This document shows positions 6,900-13,238 of a stretch of DNA of 29,696 nt, in pieces. The notes beneath the pieces are model-generated. The model had not been told where the DNA came from, searched no databases, and was given only the letters and a program-made list of their open reading frames with translations. The first letter of the stretch is position 1; the number at the start of each line of letters is the position of its first letter. The DNA comes from CBIFWW01 sp966186435 (GTDB lineage: Bacteria; Pseudomonadota; Gammaproteobacteria; Enterobacterales; Enterobacteriaceae). The position numbers and the translations under genes are program-made. The stretch is taken from the NCBI GenBank assembly GCA_966186435.1, contig CBIFWW010000022.1, forward strand, positions 1 to 29,696, given 5' to 3'.

Positions 6900-9539
6900 T
6901 TACTCCTCGTCAGCGTCTTCCGGTGCATCATCGTCAGTGTCAGTTTCCGGTGCGATGTCTTCATCACCTTCCGCCGCGCTACCGTCGATAGCATCTAACT
7001 CTTCATCATCTACCGGCTCGGCTACCCGTTGCAGGCCCACTACGTGTTCGTCTTCCGCAGTACGGATCAAGATCACACCCTGGGTGTTACGTCCTACGAT
7101 GCTCACTTCAGAAACGCGGGTACGAACCAGGGTACCGGCATCGGTGATCATCATGATCTGGTCAGCGTCAGTCACCTGCACCGCGCCCACCACAGAACCG
7201 TTACGCTCGGTCACCTTAATGGAGATAACCCCCTGGGTAGCACGAGACTTAGTTGGGTACTCTTCAGCAGAAGTACGCTTACCGTAACCATTTTGGGTCA
7301 CCGTCAAGATAGCGCCTTCACCCCGTGGAATGATCAGCGAGACCACGCTGTCGGACTCGGCAAGTTTGATCCCGCGCACGCCGGTAGCAGTACGGCCCAT
7401 GGCACGAACGGCGTCTTCTTTGAAACGCACCACTTTGCCCAGCGCCGAGAACAGCATGACTTCATCGCTACCGGAGGTTAGATCAACCCCAATCAGTTCG
7501 TCACCTTCATTCAGGTTAACGGCAATAATCCCTGCAGTACGCGGGCGGCTGAATTCGGTCAGCGCAGTTTTCTTAACCGTACCGCTGGCGGTAGCCATAA
7601 AGACGTTAACGCCTTCTTCGTATTCACGCACCGGCAGGATAGCGGTAATACGTTCGTTAGCTTCCAGCGGCAGCAAGTTAACGATCGGACGGCCGCGCGC
7701 GCCACGGCTGGCTTCCGGCAACTGATAAACTTTCATCCAGTACAGACGACCCCGGCTTGAGAAGCACAGAATGGTGTCATGGGTGTTGGCCACCAGCAAG
7801 CGGTCAATAAAGTCTTCTTCTTTAATGCGGGCCGCAGATTTGCCCTTGCCGCCACGGCGCTGCGCTTCATAGTCAGTCAGCGGCTGATACTTCACGTAAC
7901 CCTGGTGAGACAAGGTCACAACAACGTCTTCCTGGTTGATCAGGTCTTCGATGTTGATGTCTGCACTGTTGGCGGTGATCTCGGTACGACGGGCATCGCC
8001 GAACTGTTCACGCATAGCGATCAGCTCTTCGCGGATCACTTCCATCAGACGGTCAGCGCTGCCCAGAATATGCAGCAACTCAGCGATCTGCTCTAGCAGC
8101 TCTTTGTACTCATCGAGCAGTTTTTCATGCTCCAGCCCGGTGAGTTTTTGCAAACGCAGATCCAGGATTGCCTGGGCCTGTTGTTCGGTCAGGTAATATT
8201 TACCGTCGCGAATACCGAACTGCGGCTCCAGCCATTCCGGACGTGCGGCGTTATCACCGGCACGTTCCAGCATGGCAGAAACATTGCCCATCTCCCAGGC
8301 ATTGGCGATCAGGCCAGCTTTGGCTTCAGCCGGGGTTGGAGCACGGCGGATCAACTCGATAATCGGGTCGATGTTTGCCAGCGCAATCGCCAGCGCTTCC
8401 AGGATATGGGCGCGGTCACGGGCTTTACGCAGTTCGAAGATAGTACGGCGAGTCACCACTTCACGGCGGTGGCGCACAAATGACGCAATAATGTCCTTCA
8501 GGTTCAGGATCTTCGGCTGCCCCTGGTGCAGAGCCACCATGTTAATCCCAAAGGAGACCTGAAGCTGTGTCTGGGAGTACAGGTTATTGAGCACCACTTC
8601 GCCCACAGCGTCGCGTTTAATCTCAATAACGATGCGCATCCCGTCTTTATCGGACTCATCGCGCAGGGCGCTGATACCTTCAACACGCTTGTCTTTTACC
8701 AGCTCGGCGATTTTTTCAATCAGACGGGCTTTGTTAACCTGGTACGGGATTTCGTGAACAATGATGGTTTCACGACCGGTTTTGGCGTCAGCTTCCACTT
8801 CCGCACGGGCGCGGATGTAAATCTTACCACGGCCGGTACGGTAGGCTTCTTCAATCCCACGACGGCCATTAATGATGGCGGCAGTCGGGAAGTCCGGGCC
8901 AGGAATGTGCTCCATCAGCCCTTCGATGCTGATGTTTTCATCGTCAACGTAGGCCAGGCAGCCGTTAATCACTTCGCCCAAGTTGTGCGGCGGGATATTG
9001 GTTGCCATACCTACGGCAATCCCGGAAGACCCATTGACTAGCAGGTTCGGGATCTTGGTTGGCATCACATCCGGGATTTTTTCCGTGCCGTCGTAGTTAT
9101 CGACGAAATCAACGGTTTCTTTTTCCAGGTCGGCCATCAGTTCGTGGGCGATCTTCGACATACGGATTTCCGTATAACGCATCGCCGCGGCGGAGTCGCC
9201 ATCGACAGACCCGAAGTTACCCTGCCCGTCTACCAGCATGTAACGCAGCGAGAATGGCTGTGCCATACGAACAATGGTGTCATAAACAGCGGAATCACCG
9301 TGAGGGTGATATTTACCGATAACGTCACCAACGACACGGGCGGATTTTTTATAGGCTTTATTCCAGTCGTTGCCCAAAACGTTCATGGCGTAAAGAACGC
9401 GACGGTGAACCGGTTTCAGACCATCTCGGACATCGGGTAACGCACGGCCAACAATGACCGACATCGCGTAATCCAGATAGGAGTTTTTCAACTCTTCCTC
9501 AATGTTGACCGGTGTAATTTCTCTGGCAAGGTCGCTCAT
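6900..9539 (-). CDS. gyrA: DNA gyrase subunit A
   Basis: GyrA is the breakage-reunion subunit of DNA gyrase (A2B2), which introduces negative supercoils using ATP hydrolysis by GyrB. The protein is 879 aa, normal for enterobacteria. The catalytic tyrosine is Tyr122 (AAMRYTEIR). The quinolone-resistance region keeps Ser83 and Asp87 (HPHGDSAVYDT), the susceptible-type residues. The GyrA box QRRGGKG, needed for DNA wrapping, lies at about residue 560, followed by the beta-pinwheel C-terminal domain and a strongly acidic tail of about 40 residues that ends DDDAPEDADEE. The ATG at 9539 opens the conserved MSDLAREITPVNIEEELK. The gene has its own promoter-like TATAAT and a terminator. Confidence 0.99.
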   Translation of the reverse strand: MSDLAREITPVNIEEELKNSYLDYAMSVIVGRALPDVRDGLKPVHRRVLYAMNVLGNDWNKAYKKSARVVGDVIGKYHPHGDSAVYDTIVRMAQPFSLRYMLVDGQGNFGSVDGDSAAAMRYTEIRMSKIAHELMADLEKETVDFVDNYDGTEKIPDVMPTKIPNLLVNGSSGIAVGMATNIPPHNLGEVINGCLAYVDDENISIEGLMEHIPGPDFPTAAIINGRRGIEEAYRTGRGKIYIRARAEVEADAKTGRETIIVHEIPYQVNKARLIEKIAELVKDKRVEGISALRDESDKDGMRIVIEIKRDAVGEVVLNNLYSQTQLQVSFGINMVALHQGQPKILNLKDIIASFVRHRREVVTRRTIFELRKARDRAHILEALAIALANIDPIIELIRRAPTPAEAKAGLIANAWEMGNVSAMLERAGDNAARPEWLEPQFGIRDGKYYLTEQQAQAILDLRLQKLTGLEHEKLLDEYKELLEQIAELLHILGSADRLMEVIREELIAMREQFGDARRTEITANSADINIEDLINQEDVVVTLSHQGYVKYQPLTDYEAQRRGGKGKSAARIKEEDFIDRLLVANTHDTILCFSSRGRLYWMKVYQLPEASRGARGRPIVNLLPLEANERITAILPVREYEEGVNVFMATASGTVKKTALTEFSRPRTAGIIAVNLNEGDELIGVDLTSGSDEVMLFSALGKVVRFKEDAVRAMGRTATGVRGIKLAESDSVVSLIIPRGEGAILTVTQNGYGKRTSAEEYPTKSRATQGVISIKVTERNGSVVGAVQVTDADQIMMITDAGTLVRTRVSEVSIVGRNTQGVILIRTAEDEHVVGLQRVAEPVDDEELDAIDGSAAEGDEDIAPETDTDDDAPEDADEE

Positions 9540-9584
9540 GTAACCGCTATCCCTCTACTTAATTCCCGGGTTCAAAGGTCGCAA

Positions 9585-9590
9585 ATTATA
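9585..9590 (-). promoter_or_regulatory. gyrA -10 element
   Basis: A perfect TATAAT reads on the minus strand about 46 bases upstream of the gyrA ATG, with no strong -35 at 16–18 bases. gyrA promoters are relaxation-stimulated, and the -10 region matters for that response. The 167-base gap between the receptor gene and gyrA otherwise holds only the hairpin at 9674–9696. Confidence 0.6.
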
Positions 9591-9673
9591 GCACAATAGC
9601 AGGTAAAAGTGAGCGGCTATTTCTTCTGTGCTCGGGGGTTTACGGCATTTAGGCGGTCATTTGATGGGTGGCT

Positions 9674-9696
9674 GCCCTCCCCCGGCCAGGGAGGGC
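9674..9696 (-). terminator. hairpin after the TonB-dependent receptor gene
   Basis: GCCCTCCC (9674–9681) pairs with GGGAGGGC (9689–9696) around a seven-base loop, 10 bases past the receptor stop on the minus strand. It lacks a T tract, so termination may be partial. Confidence 0.5.
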
Positions 9697-9706
9697 GAAA
9701 AGGAGC

Positions 9707-11977
9707 TTAAAATTGGTAATTCACCCCCAGTTGGAATGTGCGGCCCGGCATCCAGGAAAGTTCACTGTCGCGGGCATCCCGTGGGGTAATACTGGTGAGC
9801 TGGCGGTTACTTAAATACTCCCGGTAGCGGCGGTCGCCGAGGTTATAAATGCCCCCTGTCAGCTTGACTTGCGGGGTCACCCGCCACCAGCCGGTGGCAT
9901 CGACTAGCCCATAGCCGGTGATGGCCTGATACTCCACTCTGGAATCCGCCAGTGGCTGGCCTTGATTCATATAGCGCTCGCGATTGGTGGCTTGTGCACG
10001 CTTGCCTTTAACAAACGTGCCCGTCAGCCCGGTGCCGTAAGTATTATTCGAGTTGGCCCAGCTCACCCCTAGCACCGCCTGGGCCGGGGGCACGCTGTCT
10101 AGATCGACATAGCTATCACCGCTGTAGTGGGATTTAGCTTTACCCTGACTGTAACCCACAGCCAGATCGAAGGTCAGCCCTGCCCCAGGTTTGATACTGG
10201 CCGCCAGTTCTGCCCCATAGATATAGGCTTTATCACGGTTAACGTTTTCATAGAGGGTATAAATATGGGCTGGCATCCGGGCGAATGCTTCAGGATGGCT
10301 GGTGCGGTTTAACCGGTCATAAGCAATGAAATTTTGATAGCGGTTATAGAACAGCGCCATGCGCAAATCAACCATTTGCCCCACCTGCCCCTTAAGCCCC
10401 CACTCCAGATTATCGCTAGTTTCCGTTTTCAGATCCGGATTACCCACCAGCGCATATTGCCTGCTGCCGGCGTAGCTCTGGTTCAGGTTCCAGCTGCCGA
10501 AACGCTGATTAGTGGTAGGGAATTGGGCGCCGCGCTGGTATTCCAGATAGGTCATCAACCGAGGGGATAATGCATATTGCAGCGCCAGCCCCGGTAACCA
10601 TTGGCTATCGCTAGTTTTACTAAACATCCGGCTGGCATCCTGGCTACTCAGCCCAGAGCCTGACGATGCCAAAGTATTTAGGTGGCGCGGGGCAGTTTGC
10701 TGCCAGGCAAACTTCAGCCCGGGTGTAATCGTGACGCGCCCGATCCCAATGCTGTCTTCAACAAATCCCCCCCAGGCCAGCGTCCGGCTATCGGCCTCTG
10801 GCGGCATCAGGCTAAAACGGCCCACCGGCTGTTGACGGAACGGCCGCTCTGCCCGGTTATCCCGGCCGTACATCCCGGCACTTAACCGATGGATGCCAAG
10901 CTGGTGATCCAGGCGGGTATCTCCCCCCCAGCTTTTCACATTGTAATCAGAGAAAGACTCTTGACTTGTCCGGGTAGTTTCCCGTGTGGCATCGTGGGCT
11001 TGAGTCTGCTGGTACCACACTTTACTGGTCACCTGATCGATAAGGGCAGGCTGCCATTCATTCGCGATGATGGCCCCCCAGCGGCGGGTAATATTTTGCT
11101 GAGTCGCCTCGCCATTGATGGCTTTGTTAAAGCGATCCCATACCGGGCTACGGTTATGTTCGATGCGCTCATAGCCATCCAGTGTCAGGCCCCATTTGAT
11201 CTGCGGGCTTGGCCGCCAGCTCCCTGACGCCAACCAGGCATTAGAGTGCCAATTGGCCGGGTAAGCCCCCTCCCCATCGTTGTTGATTTGGGTTTCCTGC
11301 CCGTCACGGCGGCTATAGGCCACCAGCCCGTTTAGCGCGTAATCCCCCCCTGCGGCCAATACCCCGTTGTGCAGGCTACGGTCGGTAGAATCATAGAGGC
11401 TTGAATACCTCACCGCGGCGTTTTTGCCCCCGGTTAGATAGTCCTCTGGGGTGGCTGATCGGAAAGAAACGGCCCCGCCAATAGCGGTATTAGGATTGCT
11501 GATCCGGGTTGGCCCGGCGGTGATCCCCACCCGGCTATACAGCCACGGGTCCATATAATCCCGGCCAATACCGAAGGTATTTAACCCGGCGCGTCCGGCG
11601 TAGCTCCTGCCGGTGGCATCCGGTTGGGCGATGCCATCAATATCCAGTGACACCCGGTTCCCCTCCAGGCCACGCACGTTATACCCGGTGTAGCCACCGC
11701 GGTCGAAACCACTTTTACCTTTGCCGCTGCCGTTGCGGCTACCGGTGGCGTGGATCAGCGGCTCGTAACGCATGATTGAGCAAAAATCATTGGCCCCGCG
11801 CTTCTCGAGGGTTTCTTTTTCAAGGCTGTATTGGCTGCCGGGGAGCAGCGGCACGGTGGCGGTGACGATGATCTCTTCGTCATCCATGACCGCGCTGCTC
11901 TGAGCAAACCCCGTTGGGGAGAAGAAAACCAGCAAGCCGGGGGCGATGGATGCCCGGCACAAGTGCAGGTAGCGCAT
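9707..11977 (-). CDS. TonB-dependent outer-membrane receptor, haem/haemoglobin type
   Basis: This is a 756-aa outer-membrane receptor that would use TonB/ExbBD energy to import iron bound in haem or a haem protein. A signal peptide ends near GFA-QSS at about residue 25, followed by a TonB-box-like EEIIVTA. The plug domain contains IMRYEPLIHATG, YNVRGLEGNRVSLDIDGI and a run ending IGGAVSFRSA. The beta-barrel ends in a terminal Phe (GVNYQF). The plug pattern is that of the haemoglobin/transferrin/lactoferrin receptor family. The haem-receptor NPDL motif is present (GNPDLKTET), but the FRAP-like position reads AQFPT. AAGGA lies seven bases before the ATG. No periplasmic or ABC haem transport genes adjoin it. 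A Fur-like box overlaps its promoter. The substrate is inferred, not shown. Confidence 0.85.
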   Translation of the reverse strand: MRYLHLCRASIAPGLLVFFSPTGFAQSSAVMDDEEIIVTATVPLLPGSQYSLEKETLEKRGANDFCSIMRYEPLIHATGSRNGSGKGKSGFDRGGYTGYNVRGLEGNRVSLDIDGIAQPDATGRSYAGRAGLNTFGIGRDYMDPWLYSRVGITAGPTRISNPNTAIGGAVSFRSATPEDYLTGGKNAAVRYSSLYDSTDRSLHNGVLAAGGDYALNGLVAYSRRDGQETQINNDGEGAYPANWHSNAWLASGSWRPSPQIKWGLTLDGYERIEHNRSPVWDRFNKAINGEATQQNITRRWGAIIANEWQPALIDQVTSKVWYQQTQAHDATRETTRTSQESFSDYNVKSWGGDTRLDHQLGIHRLSAGMYGRDNRAERPFRQQPVGRFSLMPPEADSRTLAWGGFVEDSIGIGRVTITPGLKFAWQQTAPRHLNTLASSGSGLSSQDASRMFSKTSDSQWLPGLALQYALSPRLMTYLEYQRGAQFPTTNQRFGSWNLNQSYAGSRQYALVGNPDLKTETSDNLEWGLKGQVGQMVDLRMALFYNRYQNFIAYDRLNRTSHPEAFARMPAHIYTLYENVNRDKAYIYGAELAASIKPGAGLTFDLAVGYSQGKAKSHYSGDSYVDLDSVPPAQAVLGVSWANSNNTYGTGLTGTFVKGKRAQATNRERYMNQGQPLADSRVEYQAITGYGLVDATGWWRVTPQVKLTGGIYNLGDRRYREYLSNRQLTSITPRDARDSELSWMPGRTFQLGVNYQF

Positions 11978-12049
11978 ATTTTAAGTCCTTTTCGCTTTTT
12001 TCAGTGCGCTCACACTGCTACCGGTAGGTATTATTATTGGTATTTCTCG

Positions 12050-12078
12050 ATGTTAGGCTGGGTGTAAATGATTCTCAA
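12050..12078 (-). promoter_or_regulatory. promoter of the TonB-dependent receptor gene
   Basis: On the minus strand TTGAGA (12073–12078) and TAACAT (12050–12055) are separated by 17 bases. Each matches its consensus hexamer at 4–5 of 6 positions. Transcription would start about 65 bases before the receptor ATG. Confidence 0.5.
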
Positions 12079-12082
12079 TTGC
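12064..12082 (-). promoter_or_regulatory. Fur-like box over the receptor promoter
   Basis: GCAATTGAGAATCATTTAC on the minus strand matches the 19-bp Fur consensus GATAATGATAATCATTATC at 13 positions. It covers the proposed -35 element of the receptor gene, the position expected for iron-dependent repression. It also lies about 20 bases upstream of the proposed ubiG -35. Confidence 0.6.
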
Positions 12083-12100
12083 GTATTGGTAAATCAGAAT

Positions 12101-12130
12101 CTGACCCAGCCCAACAAAGGCATGTATACT
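12101..12130 (+). promoter_or_regulatory. candidate ubiG promoter
   Basis: CTGACC (12101–12106) and TATACT (12125–12130) are 18 bases apart. The -10 matches at five of six positions and the -35 at four. The predicted start is about 25 bases before the ubiG ATG. Confidence 0.45.
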
Positions 12131-12139
12131 TAGCTAATC

Positions 12140-12163
12140 ATGAACAAGGAGTTATCAGGCTAA
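12140..12163 (+). other. seven-codon mini-ORF overlapping the ubiG start
   Basis: ATG at 12140 encodes MNKELSG and stops at TAA 12161–12163, overlapping the ubiG ATG as TAATG. The ubiG ribosome binding site AAGGAG (12146–12151) lies inside it. The mini-ORF has no clear binding site of its own, and its 5' leader would be very short. It may be chance. Confidence 0.2.
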
Positions 12164-12882
12164 TGAACGATGGCAATGCTTCGCTGACCACCAACGTTGA
12201 TAGTAATGAGATCGCTAAGTTTGAAGCGGTAGCCTCACGCTGGTGGGATAAAGAGGGTGAATTTAAACCCTTGCACCGAATCAATCCGCTGCGACTGGGC
12301 TATATCAATACTCGAGCCGGTGGCCTGTTTGGTAAGACAGTGCTGGACGTGGGCTGTGGCGGCGGGATCCTGGCAGAAAGCATGGCGCAGGAAGGGGCCA
12401 CCGTTACCGGGCTGGATATGGGTTTCGAACCCCTCCAGGTGGCAAAGCTCCACGCCCTGGAAACTGGCATCAGCGTGACTTATGTTCAGGAAACTGTTGA
12501 GCAGCACGCTGAGGCAAATCCGGGCCTGTATGACGTGGTCACCTGCATGGAGATGCTCGAACATGTGCCAGACCCGGCCTCGGTAGTACGCGCCTGCGCC
12601 AAATTGGTGAAGCCCGGTGGCCACGTATTTTTCTCCACCATCAACCGGAACGGTAAAGCTTGGCTGATGGCGGTAGTCGGGGCTGAATACGTGATGCGCA
12701 TGGTGCCGAAGGGCACCCATGACGTGAAGAAATTTATTAAACCTGCCGAGCTGTTGCGCTGGGTCGATACCACCCCGCTGCGGGAACAGCATATGACGGG
12801 CCTGCATTACAATCCGATTTTGGACAAGTTCAAACTCGGACCCGGTGTGGATGTTAACTATATGTTGCATACGCGCAGTTGA
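12163..12882 (+). CDS. ubiG: UbiG, ubiquinone biosynthesis O-methyltransferase
   Basis: UbiG is the SAM-dependent methyltransferase that performs both O-methylations in ubiquinone synthesis and binds membrane lipid. The start at 12163 gives 239 aa, against 240 in E. coli. A longer in-frame reading from 12037 would run back through the receptor promoter and is rejected. SAM-binding motif I is VLDVGCGGGILAE at about residues 60–72, followed by GLDMGFEPLQVAKLHA and TCMEMLEHVPDP. The protein ends GPGVDVNYMLHTRS. AAGGAG lies 11 bases before the ATG, a rather long spacing. In E. coli ubiG diverges directly from gyrA; here a receptor gene separates them. Confidence 0.97.
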   Translation: MNDGNASLTTNVDSNEIAKFEAVASRWWDKEGEFKPLHRINPLRLGYINTRAGGLFGKTVLDVGCGGGILAESMAQEGATVTGLDMGFEPLQVAKLHALETGISVTYVQETVEQHAEANPGLYDVVTCMEMLEHVPDPASVVRACAKLVKPGGHVFFSTINRNGKAWLMAVVGAEYVMRMVPKGTHDVKKFIKPAELLRWVDTTPLREQHMTGLHYNPILDKFKLGPGVDVNYMLHTRS

Positions 12883-12889
12883 ACTGCGC
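12873..12889 (+). terminator. hairpin with the ubiG stop codon as its loop
   Basis: GCGCAGT (12873–12879) pairs perfectly with ACTGCGC (12883–12889), and the three-base loop is the ubiG TGA. No T tract follows. A second stem, ATTGCGTA/TACGCAAT, lies at 12915–12938. Either or both may end or stabilise the ubiG transcript. Confidence 0.35.
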
Positions 12890-12914
12890 ACGTTAAGCTA
12901 AATTCCCGCTCAAT

Positions 12915-12938
12915 ATTGCGTAGCATCCGTTACGCAAT
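12915..12938 (+). terminator. second hairpin downstream of ubiG
   Basis: ATTGCGTA (12915–12922) and TACGCAAT (12931–12938) form an eight-pair stem with an eight-base loop. Two T and a run of C follow, so it is not a classical terminator. A T9 tract lies further on at 12981–12989, and an isolated TTGACA at 12998–13003 lacks a matching -10. I see no gene in the remainder of 12883–13238, which is the nrdA control region. Confidence 0.35.
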
Positions 12939-13081
12939 TTCCCCCCTCGCATAAGAAATCAGCACTCGAACAAATTTTCATTTTTTTTTGTTCTATATTG
13001 ACAACCTCATGAAGCCTTATGGGCCGTGGACTTAACTAATTCTCTCCATTTGCAACCCCACTTCGATAACAAAATCAACTC

Positions 13082-13109
13082 TTGCTCTGAAAAGAATCCA
13101 AACTAAAAT
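13082..13109 (+). promoter_or_regulatory. candidate nrdA promoter
   Basis: TTGCTC (13082–13087) and TAAAAT (13104–13109, five of six matches) are 16 bases apart. Transcription would begin near 13116, inside the first NrdR-like box, leaving a leader of about 120 bases that carries the second NrdR box and both DnaA boxes. Confidence 0.45.
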
Positions 13110-13110
13110 A

Positions 13111-13126
13111 TTCACCATATAGTGAT
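13111..13126 (+). promoter_or_regulatory. NrdR-like box 1 upstream of nrdA
   Basis: The palindrome TCACCATATAGTGA is centred at 13118.5. It is a weaker relative of the NrdR consensus ACACWATATATWGTGT, about 11 of 16 matches in the best register. Its support is that it lies 31 bases centre to centre from box 2, the paired spacing usual for NrdR sites. Confidence 0.5.
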
Positions 13127-13141
13127 TCTTTCATCACACAC

Positions 13142-13157
13142 CCCCTATATATAGTAT
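13142..13157 (+). promoter_or_regulatory. NrdR box 2 upstream of nrdA
   Basis: CCCCTATATATAGTAT matches the 16-bp NrdR consensus at 13 positions, with the core CTATATATAG intact. NrdR represses ribonucleotide reductase genes when dATP is high. It directly abuts the first DnaA box. Confidence 0.75.
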
Positions 13158-13166
13158 TTATCCACA
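13158..13166 (+). promoter_or_regulatory. DnaA box 1 (perfect TTATCCACA)
   Basis: This is an exact match to the strong DnaA box, starting one base after NrdR box 2. DnaA regulates nrdAB in E. coli through boxes near the promoter, linking dNTP supply to replication initiation. Confidence 0.85.
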
Positions 13167-13189
13167 ACCTTAAGAACAGACGTTATTAA

Positions 13190-13198
13190 TGTGGATAA
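13190..13198 (-). promoter_or_regulatory. DnaA box 2 (perfect, inverted)
   Basis: TGTGGATAA on the plus strand is an exact TTATCCACA on the minus strand. It is inverted relative to box 1 and 32 bases from it, about three helical turns, 41 bases before the nrdA ATG. Confidence 0.85.
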
Positions 13199-13238
13199 GC
13201 GGGGGGATATTTTTATTTTACGGACAGGTAAACCTTAC

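Noticed and set aside
8526..9041. Antisense ORF opposite gyrA (171 codons)
   Set aside because: It is a shadow of a highly conserved gene with no independent evidence.
6900..9539. Quinolone-resistance substitutions in gyrA
   Set aside because: Ser83 and Asp87 are both wild type.
12037..12162. Upstream extension of ubiG by 42 codons
   Set aside because: It would run through the Fur box and the divergent promoter; the family start is at 12163.
12235..12891. Long antisense ORF opposite ubiG (218 codons)
   Set aside because: It lies wholly over the conserved UbiG reading frame and its translation has no recognisable domain; it is a by-product of codon bias.
12981..13026. TTGACA at 12998 after a T9 tract as an upstream nrdA promoter
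   Set aside because: No acceptable -10 lies at 16–18 bases (the sequence there is GGGCCG-like).
13191..13238. Upstream GTG start for nrdA
   Set aside because: It falls in a perfect DnaA box, and the 761-residue family length is obtained from 13239.
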